From: an uncultured Clostridia bacterium
Lineage (GTDB): Bacteria; Bacillota; Clostridia; Christensenellales; UBA1242
NCBI GenBank assembly: GCA_934757865.1
Contig: CAKVLS010000013.1
Span: forward strand, 1-21,472
Direction: 5' to 3'
Length of the DNA: 21,472 bases
The translations under genes were made by a program, and so were the position numbers. This document shows positions 1 to 6,927 of the stretch, one piece after another (position 1 is the first letter of the stretch; every line of letters begins with the position of its first letter). The notes under the pieces were generated by a model. That model ran no database searches. It saw only the letters and a program-made list of their open reading frames with translations, and was not told the origin of the DNA.

Positions 1-761
1 TCAACCCAACCTAAGCCATCAGTAACCCAAACAAAAGCAAAACCTTTAATATTTTTGCTTTCTTCAGCAATCATTTTGTAACTTCTCGCAGTTTCGTTAA
101 GTTTTGAACCTGAACTAGAGTAAAAGTTTGTTTCAAAAGCATAAATACAATTATCAGTTTTTACAACATAATCAAATCTTTTTGCAACTTTGCCAAGATT
201 GGATAAAGGAGATAAATCAATATTCCATTTATTTTCAATATCTTTCAAATACATTTCTTTAAAATAGGTTTGATTTAAAACAAAACCTTCTTTCTCAATA
301 AAACCTTGTAAAACATTTTCCATAAGATGTCCACCACGATTTTTTCTTCCATTAGAGCCAAGACCAACTTCAACACCAGTAGCATAATCTACAAGATTGT
401 TTACTAAATGATTTGAGATTAAGTTAAACAAACCAGTTTTTCTCATAAACTTTTTTAAAAGTTCAACATCATCAATATTTGTAAAGTTGTATCTTAATTT
501 TTCGCCATCATCAACAACTTTAATTTCTTTTTCTCTAACAGCAATTAAAAGTGGTAAACATTTTCTAATTTCTGGATATTTTTTGAATAGGTTGTCAAAA
601 TCTTTTTCAATATTTTTAGAACCAACAAGTGAATTCATTATATTTAATTCAACTTTAATTTTGTTAATGTTTTTATAGACTGTATTGAAATCTGTATAAT
701 ATTCGTAAGTCGCAATGCTATCAGTGAAAGTATTAAACCATTCTTTAAAATTTCTTTTCAT
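1..761 (-). CDS. dpnII: DpnII/MboI-family type II restriction endonuclease (GATC), C-terminus cut by window edge
   Basis: Translating the minus strand from the ATG at 761 gives 253 codons with no stop before the window edge. I recognise the family from remembered R.DpnII (about 288 aa): shared blocks include the YYTDF..VYKN start, NHLVNNLVDY.TGVEVG, NGRKNR and the SGSKLNETARSYKMIAEE..K block near residues 217-236. About 35 C-terminal residues are missing. DpnII cuts unmethylated GATC. The likely PD-(D/E)XK core is RFDYVV (D197) followed by FETNFY (E210). It is the last gene of a leftward operon: its ATG overlaps the TAA of the Mrr-like gene as TAATG, so translation is probably coupled. The pairing with a Dam-type methyltransferase two genes upstream supports GATC specificity. 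Residue roles are inferred, not aligned. Confidence 0.93.
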   Translation of the reverse strand, partial: MKRNFKEWFNTFTDSIATYEYYTDFNTVYKNINKIKVELNIMNSLVGSKNIEKDFDNLFKKYPEIRKCLPLLIAVREKEIKVVDDGEKLRYNFTNIDDVELLKKFMRKTGLFNLISNHLVNNLVDYATGVEVGLGSNGRKNRGGHLMENVLQGFIEKEGFVLNQTYFKEMYLKDIENKWNIDLSPLSNLGKVAKRFDYVVKTDNCIYAFETNFYSSSGSKLNETARSYKMIAEESKNIKGFAFVWVTDGLGWV

Positions 762-1612
762 TAGTCATTTACCCCTTTTATTTCTATAACAATATTATCG
801 GGTGAAGAATAATACCAAGTAGCAATTTTGGGTATTAATATATTATTTTCTTTAATAAGACCTTCATTTTTATATAATTGAGTTACTCCTCCCAAATAAG
901 ATCTATCTGAATTAATATTTAATTTATATTCCTTTCTATTTATAAGAATATGTAAAGACTCAACTTCTGAAGGAATTTCTTTTTCTATTTCGGTAGGCAA
1001 TCTTAAAATCCTTGCACGTATATCATTCAAAGTTATTTTTTTACTTAAAATTAGTTTCGTTTTATTTATATCGCTTTGAATACTTTGTGGAGTTTGAATA
1101 ATAGAATTGTTTTTTAAAGTTAAATTTTCTAATGCTTTTGCATTAAAAACAGGTTTTAAATTAAATCCTAGTCCAATGGATATGCATTGTTGTATAAGTG
1201 ATTTTCCATCTATAAGAATTATTTGTCTTGATTTATCTGCTTCTGCAAATTCTTTTGCTCCAGATGGAAATTTTGCTGTTGTTACAAAGATTCCTTTATA
1301 ATTTAAAGGCATTATACCTCGTAATTCTCTTAAATCCTTGATTGAAATAGTTGATGATGGCTTGTAGCGTTTTGCTTGAACATAATATTTTACCTCATCT
1401 AAATTTGACAAACCATTAAGACCAGATTTTACACAAGTCAAATCTATTCCACCATCTCTAGATCTCTGAGTTACAGTTACTTCGTCTAGACCAAGTTTCT
1501 CTAGAAAAAATTTTAAGAATTCTTCAAATTCATACCCATTATCAAAAGAATTATATAATTTTTCAACACTTTCTTTTAACTCTGTTTCATTTAATTCAAT
1601 AATATTACTCAT
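761..1612 (-). CDS. Mrr-fold restriction endonuclease-like protein inside the DpnII operon
   Basis: This is a 283-residue protein. Residues about 26-150 match the Mrr_cat nuclease domain: a helix with GYEFEEFLKFFLEKLG, then QRSRDGGIDL (D57), then YVQAKRY (Q79-x-K81). These are the D...(Q/E)xK catalytic residues of the family. The IFVTTAKFPSGAKEFAE and ILIDGKSLI blocks complete the usual core. The C-terminal part (about 185-283) is a separate domain I cannot assign; it may read DNA or a partner. Mrr-type enzymes often act as type IV nucleases on modified DNA, but some are type II. In classical DpnII operons the middle gene is a second methyltransferase (DpnA), so a nuclease here is unusual. 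It shares TAATG junctions with both neighbours. Family is firm; role is inferred. Confidence 0.85.
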   Translation of the reverse strand: MSNIIELNETELKESVEKLYNSFDNGYEFEEFLKFFLEKLGLDEVTVTQRSRDGGIDLTCVKSGLNGLSNLDEVKYYVQAKRYKPSSTISIKDLRELRGIMPLNYKGIFVTTAKFPSGAKEFAEADKSRQIILIDGKSLIQQCISIGLGFNLKPVFNAKALENLTLKNNSIIQTPQSIQSDINKTKLILSKKITLNDIRARILRLPTEIEKEIPSEVESLHILINRKEYKLNINSDRSYLGGVTQLYKNEGLIKENNILIPKIATWYYSSPDNIVIEIKGVND

Positions 1613-2514
1613 TATTTTCTCCTTTTGTGATTCATAACAACAATTTCTGTTATATCTCCACGCTTACTTGCTTGGCAATTTATCATCCTTTTTGCATAAA
1701 CTCTTTCAATTTCGAAGCCATTATATAAGTCATCAAAAAAGTTATCATTTTTATTTGAGTTTTTAGGGTCAGAATTTGAAAGCATAAGTAAACAGTCTTT
1801 CTTATCTAAATCTTTAAAATATTCAGCAAGTTTAATTTGGTCGTTATCGTCAAAACCAGATTTATCATAACTTACAAAAGAGTTATTATTAACAAGTGGG
1901 CGATAAGGTGGGTCAAAATAAACGAAAGTGTTTTTATCTGCATTGCTTAAAACTTGTTCATAACTACCAAAACTAATCTCAACTTTTTGCAATAGTTTTG
2001 AACAAAGCAACAAATTTTCTTTATCACAAATCAAAGGATTTTTATATTTGCCATGCGGCACATTAAATTTACCACTTTTATTAACTCTATAAAGTCCATT
2101 AAAACATGTATGGTTTAGGAATATGAAATCGGCACACTTTTCAAAATCGTAATGTCCGTTTAAATGAATTGAGTTATATCTATCTCTAACATTATAAAAA
2201 TATTTTGTTCTATCATCACAAGACAAATATTCTTTTTCAAGAACTTCAAGCCGCTTTGTAACTTCATTTACATCTGCTTTTATACAACGATAACAATTTA
2301 TAAGTTCTTTATTTATATCGTTTATGTAGGCTTTTTCAATGTCGTAATTTTGTAAAACATGGAAAAGGACTGCGCCACCACCAACGAAAGGCTCAATATA
2401 TGTTTTTATTTTACCTTCGGCTAGTTCTTTCGGAAACATTTCATTAAATGTATTTATAAGTTGTCCTTTACCACCAGCCCATTTCAAAAAAGGCTTTGCA
2501 ACTCCTTTACACAT
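1612..2514 (-). CDS. dpnM: Dam/DpnM-family DNA adenine-N6 methyltransferase (D12 class)
   Basis: The 300-residue protein has the D12-class layout. The AdoMet site is FLKWAGGKGQL (9-19) with EPFVGGGAVLF (41-51). The FNGLYRVNKSGKFNVPHGKYKNP block (138-160) is typical of GATC methylases, and the catalytic motif IV DPPY is at 201-204, followed by SNSDP and the GDITEIVVMN tail. It should methylate adenine in GATC and so protect host DNA from the DpnII enzyme encoded two genes downstream. A strong AAAGGAG lies 7-8 nt before the ATG. The start overlaps the upstream regulator by 8 nt, and the stop overlaps the Mrr-like start by 1 nt (TAATG). Length matches DpnM (about 284 aa). I see no missing motif. 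Confidence 0.95.
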   Translation of the reverse strand: MCKGVAKPFLKWAGGKGQLINTFNEMFPKELAEGKIKTYIEPFVGGGAVLFHVLQNYDIEKAYINDINKELINCYRCIKADVNEVTKRLEVLEKEYLSCDDRTKYFYNVRDRYNSIHLNGHYDFEKCADFIFLNHTCFNGLYRVNKSGKFNVPHGKYKNPLICDKENLLLCSKLLQKVEISFGSYEQVLSNADKNTFVYFDPPYRPLVNNNSFVSYDKSGFDDNDQIKLAEYFKDLDKKDCLLMLSNSDPKNSNKNDNFFDDLYNGFEIERVYAKRMINCQASKRGDITEIVVMNHKRRK

Positions 2515-2722
2515 TTTTTGACTCCTTTGTTAATTCCATAATATCTGCAATATCACAATCAAGGGTTTTGCAAATACGCAAAAGAACATCCATACTTACT
2601 TGTTCATCTTTACTTAATTTTGCAAGTGTGGATGTTGCTATATCTGCTTTTTCTCTTAATTGAGTTTTTGTCATATCTTTATCAATTAGTAGTTTCCAAA
2701 GTTTTTTGTATGAAATACTCAT
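2507..2722 (-). CDS. Small XRE/Cro-type helix-turn-helix regulator, likely restriction-modification controller
   Basis: This 71-residue protein is almost entirely one Cro/C1-type helix-turn-helix: MTKTQLREKADIATSTLAKL (residues 17-36), followed by VSMDVLLRICKTLDCDIADIME, the usual end of small XRE repressors. Similar proteins precede restriction-modification genes as C (controller) proteins that delay nuclease expression. Here it is the first gene of the operon and overlaps the methyltransferase start by 8 nt. An AGGGGT Shine-Dalgarno sits about 8 nt before the ATG. A perfect inverted repeat across the divergent promoters just upstream (2771-2820) is a candidate binding site, which would make it autoregulatory. 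That role is inferred from position and size. Confidence 0.85.
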   Translation of the reverse strand: MSISYKKLWKLLIDKDMTKTQLREKADIATSTLAKLSKDEQVSMDVLLRICKTLDCDIADIMELTKESKNV

Positions 2723-2752
2723 AGTAATAACCCCTAATAAATTTATGATATA

Positions 2753-2781
2753 AGTTTACTATATTTATATTATTTTTGCAA
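2753..2781 (-). promoter_or_regulatory. Promoter of the leftward C-M-Mrr-R operon
   Basis: On the minus strand, TTGCAA (2776-2781) and TAAACT (2753-2758) are separated by exactly 17 bp. The predicted start point is near 2746, about 24 nt before the regulator ATG at 2722. The -35 box lies inside the left arm of the inverted repeat at 2771-2820. Confidence 0.65.
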
Positions 2782-2820
2782 CAAAATATTTGAGATTGCG
2801 AATAAATTATTGCAAAAATA
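2771..2820. repeat. Perfect 11-bp inverted repeat spanning both divergent -35 boxes
   Basis: TATTTTTGCAA at 2771-2781 is the exact reverse complement of TTGCAAAAATA at 2810-2820, with 28 bp between arms. Each arm contains one of the two divergent TTGCAA -35 boxes. It is a plausible operator for the adjacent XRE regulator, coordinating the restriction operon with the recombinase. Part of the symmetry is expected because both promoters use the self-complementary TTGCAA, but the extra five matching bases are not. Confidence 0.6.
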
Positions 2821-2838
2821 TTTTTATAGCGGTATAAT
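2810..2838 (+). promoter_or_regulatory. Promoter of the orphan protein and recombinase genes
   Basis: TTGCAA (2810-2815), a 17-bp spacer and a perfect TATAAT (2833-2838) face right. A long reading frame could be opened at the TTG at 2810, but that lies in the -35 box and upstream of transcription, so the real start is the ATG at 2858. The predicted start point (near 2845) falls in the Shine-Dalgarno AAGGAG (2845-2850), giving a very short leader. Confidence 0.75.
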
Positions 2839-2857
2839 GCAAGAAAGGAGACCTTTT

Positions 2858-3250
2858 ATGCAAAACGATATTAATGTTATGATAAAATTTTTAAATAATA
2901 TAGTATCATCACAAAACGATTTTGATAAATTAAATAAAATTGAAAACCTAAACAAGTTTAAGCAAACTATGGATATATACAATGGTCAAAAATACATGGA
3001 TGAAATAATAAAAGATCCGAATGTTTGGGAATTCGTAAAAATAAGAAATCCTCAAGATAATATTGATATTTATGGGCAAAGAATGTCCCAAGAAAACTCC
3101 TTCATTTGTAATTGCGATGCTATAATAAATGCACTAGCGAAATCTATATTAGAAGATAAAATCAAAGATGAGTTTAAAGATCAATTAACACCAAATTTTA
3201 GAAATTACATTAAGTGGGTTGAATATTATAAAAATTTATTAGAAAAATAA
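2858..3250 (+). CDS. Uncharacterised 130-residue protein between the restriction operon and the recombinase
   Basis: I do not recognise this family. The ATG at 2858 is chosen because AGAAAGGAG sits 7 nt upstream and a good promoter lies just before it. The product is soluble-looking, helical, rich in Asn, Lys, Ile and Asp, with no membrane segment or signal peptide. There is a single C-x-C (Phe-Ile-Cys-Asn-Cys) near residue 88 and the C-terminus is YYKNLLEK. It is followed after 13 bp by the recombinase, almost certainly on the same mRNA. Position suggests a role in element control (recombination directionality factor, anti-restriction or a small defence partner), but nothing in the sequence proves any of these. 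Confidence 0.75.
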   Translation: MQNDINVMIKFLNNIVSSQNDFDKLNKIENLNKFKQTMDIYNGQKYMDEIIKDPNVWEFVKIRNPQDNIDIYGQRMSQENSFICNCDAIINALAKSILEDKIKDEFKDQLTPNFRNYIKWVEYYKNLLEK

Positions 3251-3263
3251 AGGAGAATTAGCT

Positions 3264-4796
3264 ATGAAAAAAGCTGTTATATATGCAAGATATTCTAGTG
3301 ATAGTCAGACCGAACAAAGCATTGATGGGCAATTAAGAGTTTGCAAGGAATATGCTGAAAAGAATGGGTATGAAATTGTTGCTGAATATATCGACAGGGC
3401 TATGACTGGCACAAACGATAATCGCCCAGACTTTCAACGAATGATTAAAGACAGCTTTAACAAAAAGTGGGAGTATGTTCTTGTATATAAATTTGACAGA
3501 TTTTCAAGAGATAAATATCAATCAACCTTGCACAAGCACACCTTAAAACAAAATGGTGTTAAAGTTATTTCGGCAATGGAAAATATTTCTGACACTCCCG
3601 AAGGCATAATACTTGAAAGTTTGCTTGAAGGTATGAACCAATACTATTCTTCCGAACTTTCTCAAAAGGTTAAGCGTGGTTTAAAAGAAAGTAGAATTAA
3701 GGGTTTATTTACTGGTGGTCCTACTCCTTATGGTTACAATGTAAAAGACAAAAAAGTTAACATAAATGAAGAACAAGCAAATATTGTTCATGAGTATATG
3801 TTTAATCAATATTATAGTGGCAAGCGAATTAAAGATATTGTTGCTTTACTCGCTGAAAAAGGAATTAAAAACTCTTATGGTAAACCTTGGACAATAAATA
3901 TGGTTTCAAGAGTTTTGAGAAATCCAAACTATAAAGGTTGTGTTTATGCTGACAACACCTGCTATACAAATATTTTTCCTGCAATAGTTAGTGAAGAAGT
4001 ATTTGACGAAGTTAATGCTCGTTTAAAAGTTGCAAAACGCACTTCTGCACACTTTAAGACTGATGTTAATTATCTTTTAAGTGGCAAACTGATTTGTGGC
4101 AAATGCGGTAGTTTAATGACTGGAGATAGTGGTAAAGGTAAAATGGGCAAGATTTACAACTACTACAAATGCTTTACAAAGAAAAAGAACAAAGACCTTT
4201 GCGATAAGAAGTCTATTTCACAAGAATATATTGAAAATATAGTTTTGCAAGCCACAAAAGAATTTTTAAATCAAATTGATTTGAATGAACTTTCAGTTTG
4301 TCTTGCTGATACATACAACAAAAGCATTGAAAAAGATAAAGTTTTGGAAAGTTTAAATAAACAATTGCAAGAAAACAACAAAAAACTTGCAAACTTTGTT
4401 CGTGCAATAGAAAATGGAATTTTTAACGAAACAACAAACGAAAGAATGAAAGAACTTGAAATAGCAAATAAAGACTTACAAGAAAAAATAACAAGCCGAG
4501 AAATGCTTGTTATTAAACCACTTGATAAAAATGTTATTTACTCATTCTTGTGTTCTTTTAAAGACGTTGACCTAACTGACAAACTTGCTTGCCAGCGACT
4601 TGTTGATATGTTTATAAATAAAGTTATCCTTTACGACAACTATTGCGAGATATATTTCAATACAAATAGCGATAAGTCCAAACAACTTAAACTTAAAGAA
4701 CAACCTGATATTGATAGTGAAATTTTGTTTGAAAGCAATAAAAAAGAGCAATCCTACTCAAAAAGTTCGGATTACTCTCTAATGGCGGAGGCTTAG
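3264..4796 (+). CDS. Large serine recombinase (site-specific integrase)
   Basis: The 510-residue protein starts with the resolvase domain (about 3-150): YARYSSDSQ with the likely nucleophile S11, R9, and the DRFSR motif (78-82). The Recombinase domain follows (about 155-260), with GGPTPYGY and the NPNYKG segment. Next is a zinc ribbon with ligands C278, C281, C303 and C313, then a coiled-coil stretch (about 350-415). This is the full architecture of large serine integrases of phages and integrative elements. AGGAG lies 8 nt before the ATG. Unusually, the last codons and the TAG stop are the reverse complement of the 3' end of tRNA-Ser, so the gene end is formed by the attachment site. It probably inserted the element that carries the DpnII cassette. 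Confidence 0.95.
   Translation: MKKAVIYARYSSDSQTEQSIDGQLRVCKEYAEKNGYEIVAEYIDRAMTGTNDNRPDFQRMIKDSFNKKWEYVLVYKFDRFSRDKYQSTLHKHTLKQNGVKVISAMENISDTPEGIILESLLEGMNQYYSSELSQKVKRGLKESRIKGLFTGGPTPYGYNVKDKKVNINEEQANIVHEYMFNQYYSGKRIKDIVALLAEKGIKNSYGKPWTINMVSRVLRNPNYKGCVYADNTCYTNIFPAIVSEEVFDEVNARLKVAKRTSAHFKTDVNYLLSGKLICGKCGSLMTGDSGKGKMGKIYNYYKCFTKKKNKDLCDKKSISQEYIENIVLQATKEFLNQIDLNELSVCLADTYNKSIEKDKVLESLNKQLQENNKKLANFVRAIENGIFNETTNERMKELEIANKDLQEKITSREMLVIKPLDKNVIYSFLCSFKDVDLTDKLACQRLVDMFINKVILYDNYCEIYFNTNSDKSKQLKLKEQPDIDSEILFESNKKEQSYSKSSDYSLMAEA
4783..4796. other. Probable attachment-site junction: recombinase 3' end overlaps tRNA-Ser 3' end
   Basis: Fourteen bases are shared between the last codons of the recombinase (Met-Ala-Glu-Ala-stop region) and the CCA plus acceptor-stem 3' strand of tRNA-Ser on the other strand. 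The tRNA is intact and its 3' end points into the element, as expected for insertion into a tRNA 3' end. The other att copy would lie left of the window; I see no second copy of the tRNA 3' end inside it. The exact crossover point cannot be fixed from one junction. Confidence 0.6.
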
Positions 4797-4870
4797 GGAT
4801 TCGAACCCCAGGTAGCTCTCACTACAACGGTTTTCAAGACCGCCGCTTTCGACCGCTCAGCCAAACCTCC
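4783..4870 (-). tRNA. tRNA-Ser (anticodon UGA) with encoded CCA
   Basis: On the minus strand the acceptor stem GGAGGTT (from 4870) pairs with AGCCTCC (4787-4793), followed by discriminator G and CCA (4783-4785). The anticodon loop CTTGAAA gives anticodon TGA, reading UCA serine. The D-arm GGCTGAGCGGTC, the long variable arm and the T-arm GGTTCGAATCC are all present; the long variable arm is typical of serine tRNAs. Length is 88 nt including CCA. Confidence 0.95.
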
Positions 4871-4912
4871 ATATTATTAAAAAATGCTTGAGTTATTTAA
4901 CAAGCATAATTT

Positions 4913-4940
4913 ATTATACATATTTTTTGGACTTTTGCAA
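4913..4940 (-). promoter_or_regulatory. Promoter of tRNA-Ser, with an inverted repeat in the leader
   Basis: On the minus strand TTGCAA (4935-4940), a 16-bp spacer and TATAAT (4913-4918) lie about 43 bp before the tRNA. Between promoter and tRNA a 7-bp inverted repeat (ATGCTTG 4884-4890 and CAAGCAT 4901-4907, 10-nt loop) could form a hairpin in the precursor leader. Confidence 0.65.
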
Positions 4941-5111
4941 GTGTTTTTTTTATTTTTTGATAAAAATATGATTTTTCCATATTAGTATTTGAGTTTTGTA
5001 ATTATTAATAGGTATTGTTTAATTTATTGTTTGGTAATGATTTGTTGAAGTACTATTTTTAACCCTTCGAAAGAGTTTATATTTGTATAGCCAAAATGTT
5101 TTTTTAATTAC

Positions 5112-5140
5112 TTTTCAGCACGAAAATGTTTTGATATACT
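5112..5140 (+). promoter_or_regulatory. Promoter of the Sel1-repeat gene
   Basis: TTTTCA (5112-5117), 17-bp spacer, and TATACT (5135-5140) preceded by TGA, i.e. an extended -10 (TGnTATACT). The ATG is 20 nt after the -10 box, so the leader is short and opens near the AGAGGT ribosome site. Confidence 0.5.
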
Positions 5141-5159
5141 TTTATTAGAGGTAGAAATT

Positions 5160-5744
5160 ATGGTCGAATTAACTAAAGATGATTACGCTGCGATTAAAAG
5201 AGGAGATTTTGGGTATCTTAATGACAAAGGTGCTTATTTGTATGGGTATTACAAATACGAAGATGCAATAGAGTATTATAGGTTGGCAGCGGCTATGGGG
5301 TGTGTAGCGTCAATATCTAATTTGGGATATTGTTATATGTATGCAAGGAGTATTCCTCAAAATATTTCTATAGCTATAGGGTATTTTGAACTTGCGGCTA
5401 AGAGAAATGATCCTGAGGCGATCTACAAACTGGGTAATATGTACGAAGTAGGTAAGTATGTAAAAAAAGATATGAAAACCGCAATGAAGTATTATTCAAG
5501 AGCTGTCAAGATAATTGAAAAACGAAATTATCCTAAAGAAGGTTTTCCTAGCTTATTCTTGTGCTATGGTAGACAGTTTATGCCTGGAGGATTAAAAGAA
5601 GAAAATAAACTTATTGCACATGAATATTTGCAATACGCCCTAAAAGGTTACGATGAATATCTAGAAAGAGGTTGTGCATTTTACCAAGACTCAAGAGATA
5701 CAGTAGTAGAGCTTCTTAAAGACAAATTTTTTGAAGGCATGTAA
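5160..5744 (+). CDS. Sel1-repeat (SLR) protein
   Basis: The 194-residue protein has tandem Sel1-like repeats: YEDAIEYYRLAAAMGCVASISNLGYCY, then SIAIGYFELAAKRNDPEAIYKLGNMYEVG and MKTAMKYYSRAVKI. Each has the typical A...Y...AA..G...A...LG.xY pattern of about 36 residues. These repeats make helical solenoids that bind other proteins; no enzyme domain is present, and there is no signal peptide, so it is probably cytoplasmic. RBS is AGAGGT about 5-6 nt before the ATG. The C-terminal part (about 120-194) has no clear repeat. The gene stands alone behind its own promoter, and its partner is unknown. Confidence 0.85.
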   Translation: MVELTKDDYAAIKRGDFGYLNDKGAYLYGYYKYEDAIEYYRLAAAMGCVASISNLGYCYMYARSIPQNISIAIGYFELAAKRNDPEAIYKLGNMYEVGKYVKKDMKTAMKYYSRAVKIIEKRNYPKEGFPSLFLCYGRQFMPGGLKEENKLIAHEYLQYALKGYDEYLERGCAFYQDSRDTVVELLKDKFFEGM

Positions 5745-5789
5745 TTGCTTATTATGCATTAAAACTGCTAGCGCAAAAAACGACTTTTA

Positions 5790-5798
5790 TGTTACAAT
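5790..5798 (+). promoter_or_regulatory. Extended -10 promoter giving a likely leaderless CCA-enzyme mRNA
   Basis: TGTTACAAT (5790-5798) is an extended -10 (TGn then TACAAT). No convincing -35 is visible, as is usual for this class. The box ends 6 nt before the A of the ATG at 5805, so transcription would begin at the start codon. There is no Shine-Dalgarno in the intervening ATAAAAAT-type sequence. Confidence 0.55.
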
Positions 5799-5804
5799 AA
5801 AAAT

Positions 5805-6923
5805 ATGAAGATTAAGGTGAGTAGCAATTTATATGGCTTAGCGAAGTTGTTTGGCGAGGACACTCCGCTTTTTGTCGTGGGTGGCTATGTTAGGAATTCA
5901 CTTTTGAGGCTTAGGGCGGAAGATATAGATATTTGCTCGTGTCTAAAACTTACAGAAGTTAAACAACTTTTGGCTGGCTCAAAATTTGACATAAATATAA
6001 AAAGTGCAAAACTTAATACTTGCGAGATTATTTGCGCTGACGAAAAATATGAATATGCGACCTTTCGCAAAGAGTTTTATGCAGGAGAGGGCGAACATAC
6101 TCCTTGTAGTATAGATTTTGATGCAACAATAGTCGAAGATGTCTCTCGTAGAGATTTTACTTGCAACAGCTTGTATTATGAGATTTTGAGTGGCACAATT
6201 ATTGACTTTTTCGGCGGACAAAAAGACATCAAAGATAAAATGCTAAAAACAGTCGCAACTCCAGAATCTGTTCTTTGCAATGACGGCGTTAGAGTTTTGA
6301 GGCTGGTGAGATTTGCAAGTGAGCTAAACTTCACAATAGATGCGGATACTTATGATATGGCTGTCAAGTACAAAAGCAACTTAAAAAGCATCTCGAAAGA
6401 CCGCATAAGAGATGAGTTTGTCAAGATTTTGACGGCAAGTAGCACTTATACCAAAATTGATAAAAAGAGCCTTTTTAATAAAAACAGAGGTTACAATGGT
6501 GTCAAACTTATTGATAAATTAAACCTTTGGGAGTATTTTGGAGCGGACGAACGCATTAAGCATATGCGAGGCGTTGGGGCATATCTTAGAGCTTTTTTGA
6601 AATGTAAGGCGGACGAGGTTATGAGCTTTGCGGTAGATAGTTATTTTTATCTAAAAAGTAGTAATGTTGTGACAAGTCCTAGTGATTTTGTCAATATGCT
6701 TTTTGGAAGTACAGGGCTTAACTTCAAACGCAAAACAAGGGCTGATATTTTGAATACGCTCAAAGTACTTGACGAACTTGATAATTTGAGAGAAAATTTT
6801 GATGATCAAAAAGCTAAAAAATTAAAGGCAAAACTAAATACGCAAGAGCTAAAAATGTACGCAAAAGCTCTTGGTGGCAAATTGTATTTGACTTATAAAA
6901 AAGTAATGAATACTAAGGAGTAA
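5805..6923 (+). CDS. cca: Class II CCA tRNA nucleotidyltransferase / poly(A) polymerase family
   Basis: This enzyme family adds or repairs the 3'-CCA of tRNAs using CTP and ATP. The 372-residue protein has motif A as VVGGYVRNSLL (24-34) with the metal-binding pair D40 and D42 in EDIDIC, motif B as RRDFTCNSLYY (115-125), the GGQKDI flexible-loop region, motif D NDGVRVLRLVRFASELNF (159-176) and KDRIRDEFVKIL (198-209). Motif D reads NDxxR where EDxxR is usual. No HD domain follows. The C-terminal region is divergent and shorter than in many homologues. The start has no Shine-Dalgarno and a -10 box only 6 nt away, suggesting leaderless translation. The stop is overlapped by the RBS of rmuC. Poly(A) polymerase activity cannot be excluded from sequence alone. 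Confidence 0.9.
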   Translation: MKIKVSSNLYGLAKLFGEDTPLFVVGGYVRNSLLRLRAEDIDICSCLKLTEVKQLLAGSKFDINIKSAKLNTCEIICADEKYEYATFRKEFYAGEGEHTPCSIDFDATIVEDVSRRDFTCNSLYYEILSGTIIDFFGGQKDIKDKMLKTVATPESVLCNDGVRVLRLVRFASELNFTIDADTYDMAVKYKSNLKSISKDRIRDEFVKILTASSTYTKIDKKSLFNKNRGYNGVKLIDKLNLWEYFGADERIKHMRGVGAYLRAFLKCKADEVMSFAVDSYFYLKSSNVVTSPSDFVNMLFGSTGLNFKRKTRADILNTLKVLDELDNLRENFDDQKAKKLKAKLNTQELKMYAKALGGKLYLTYKKVMNTKE

Positions 6924-6927
6924 AATT

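Larger units (their letters stand above)
4871..5159. other. AT-rich intergenic stretch between tRNA-Ser and the Sel1 gene
   Basis: It holds the leftward tRNA promoter (4913-4940) and the rightward Sel1-gene promoter (5112-5140). The part from about 4945 to 5110 is very T-rich with no supportable gene, RNA or repeat. The element end seems to be left of the tRNA, so this is likely native chromosome. Confidence 0.6.

Noticed and set aside
487..678. 63-residue plus-strand frame
   Set aside because: Lies antisense inside the DpnII gene, whose family match is clear.
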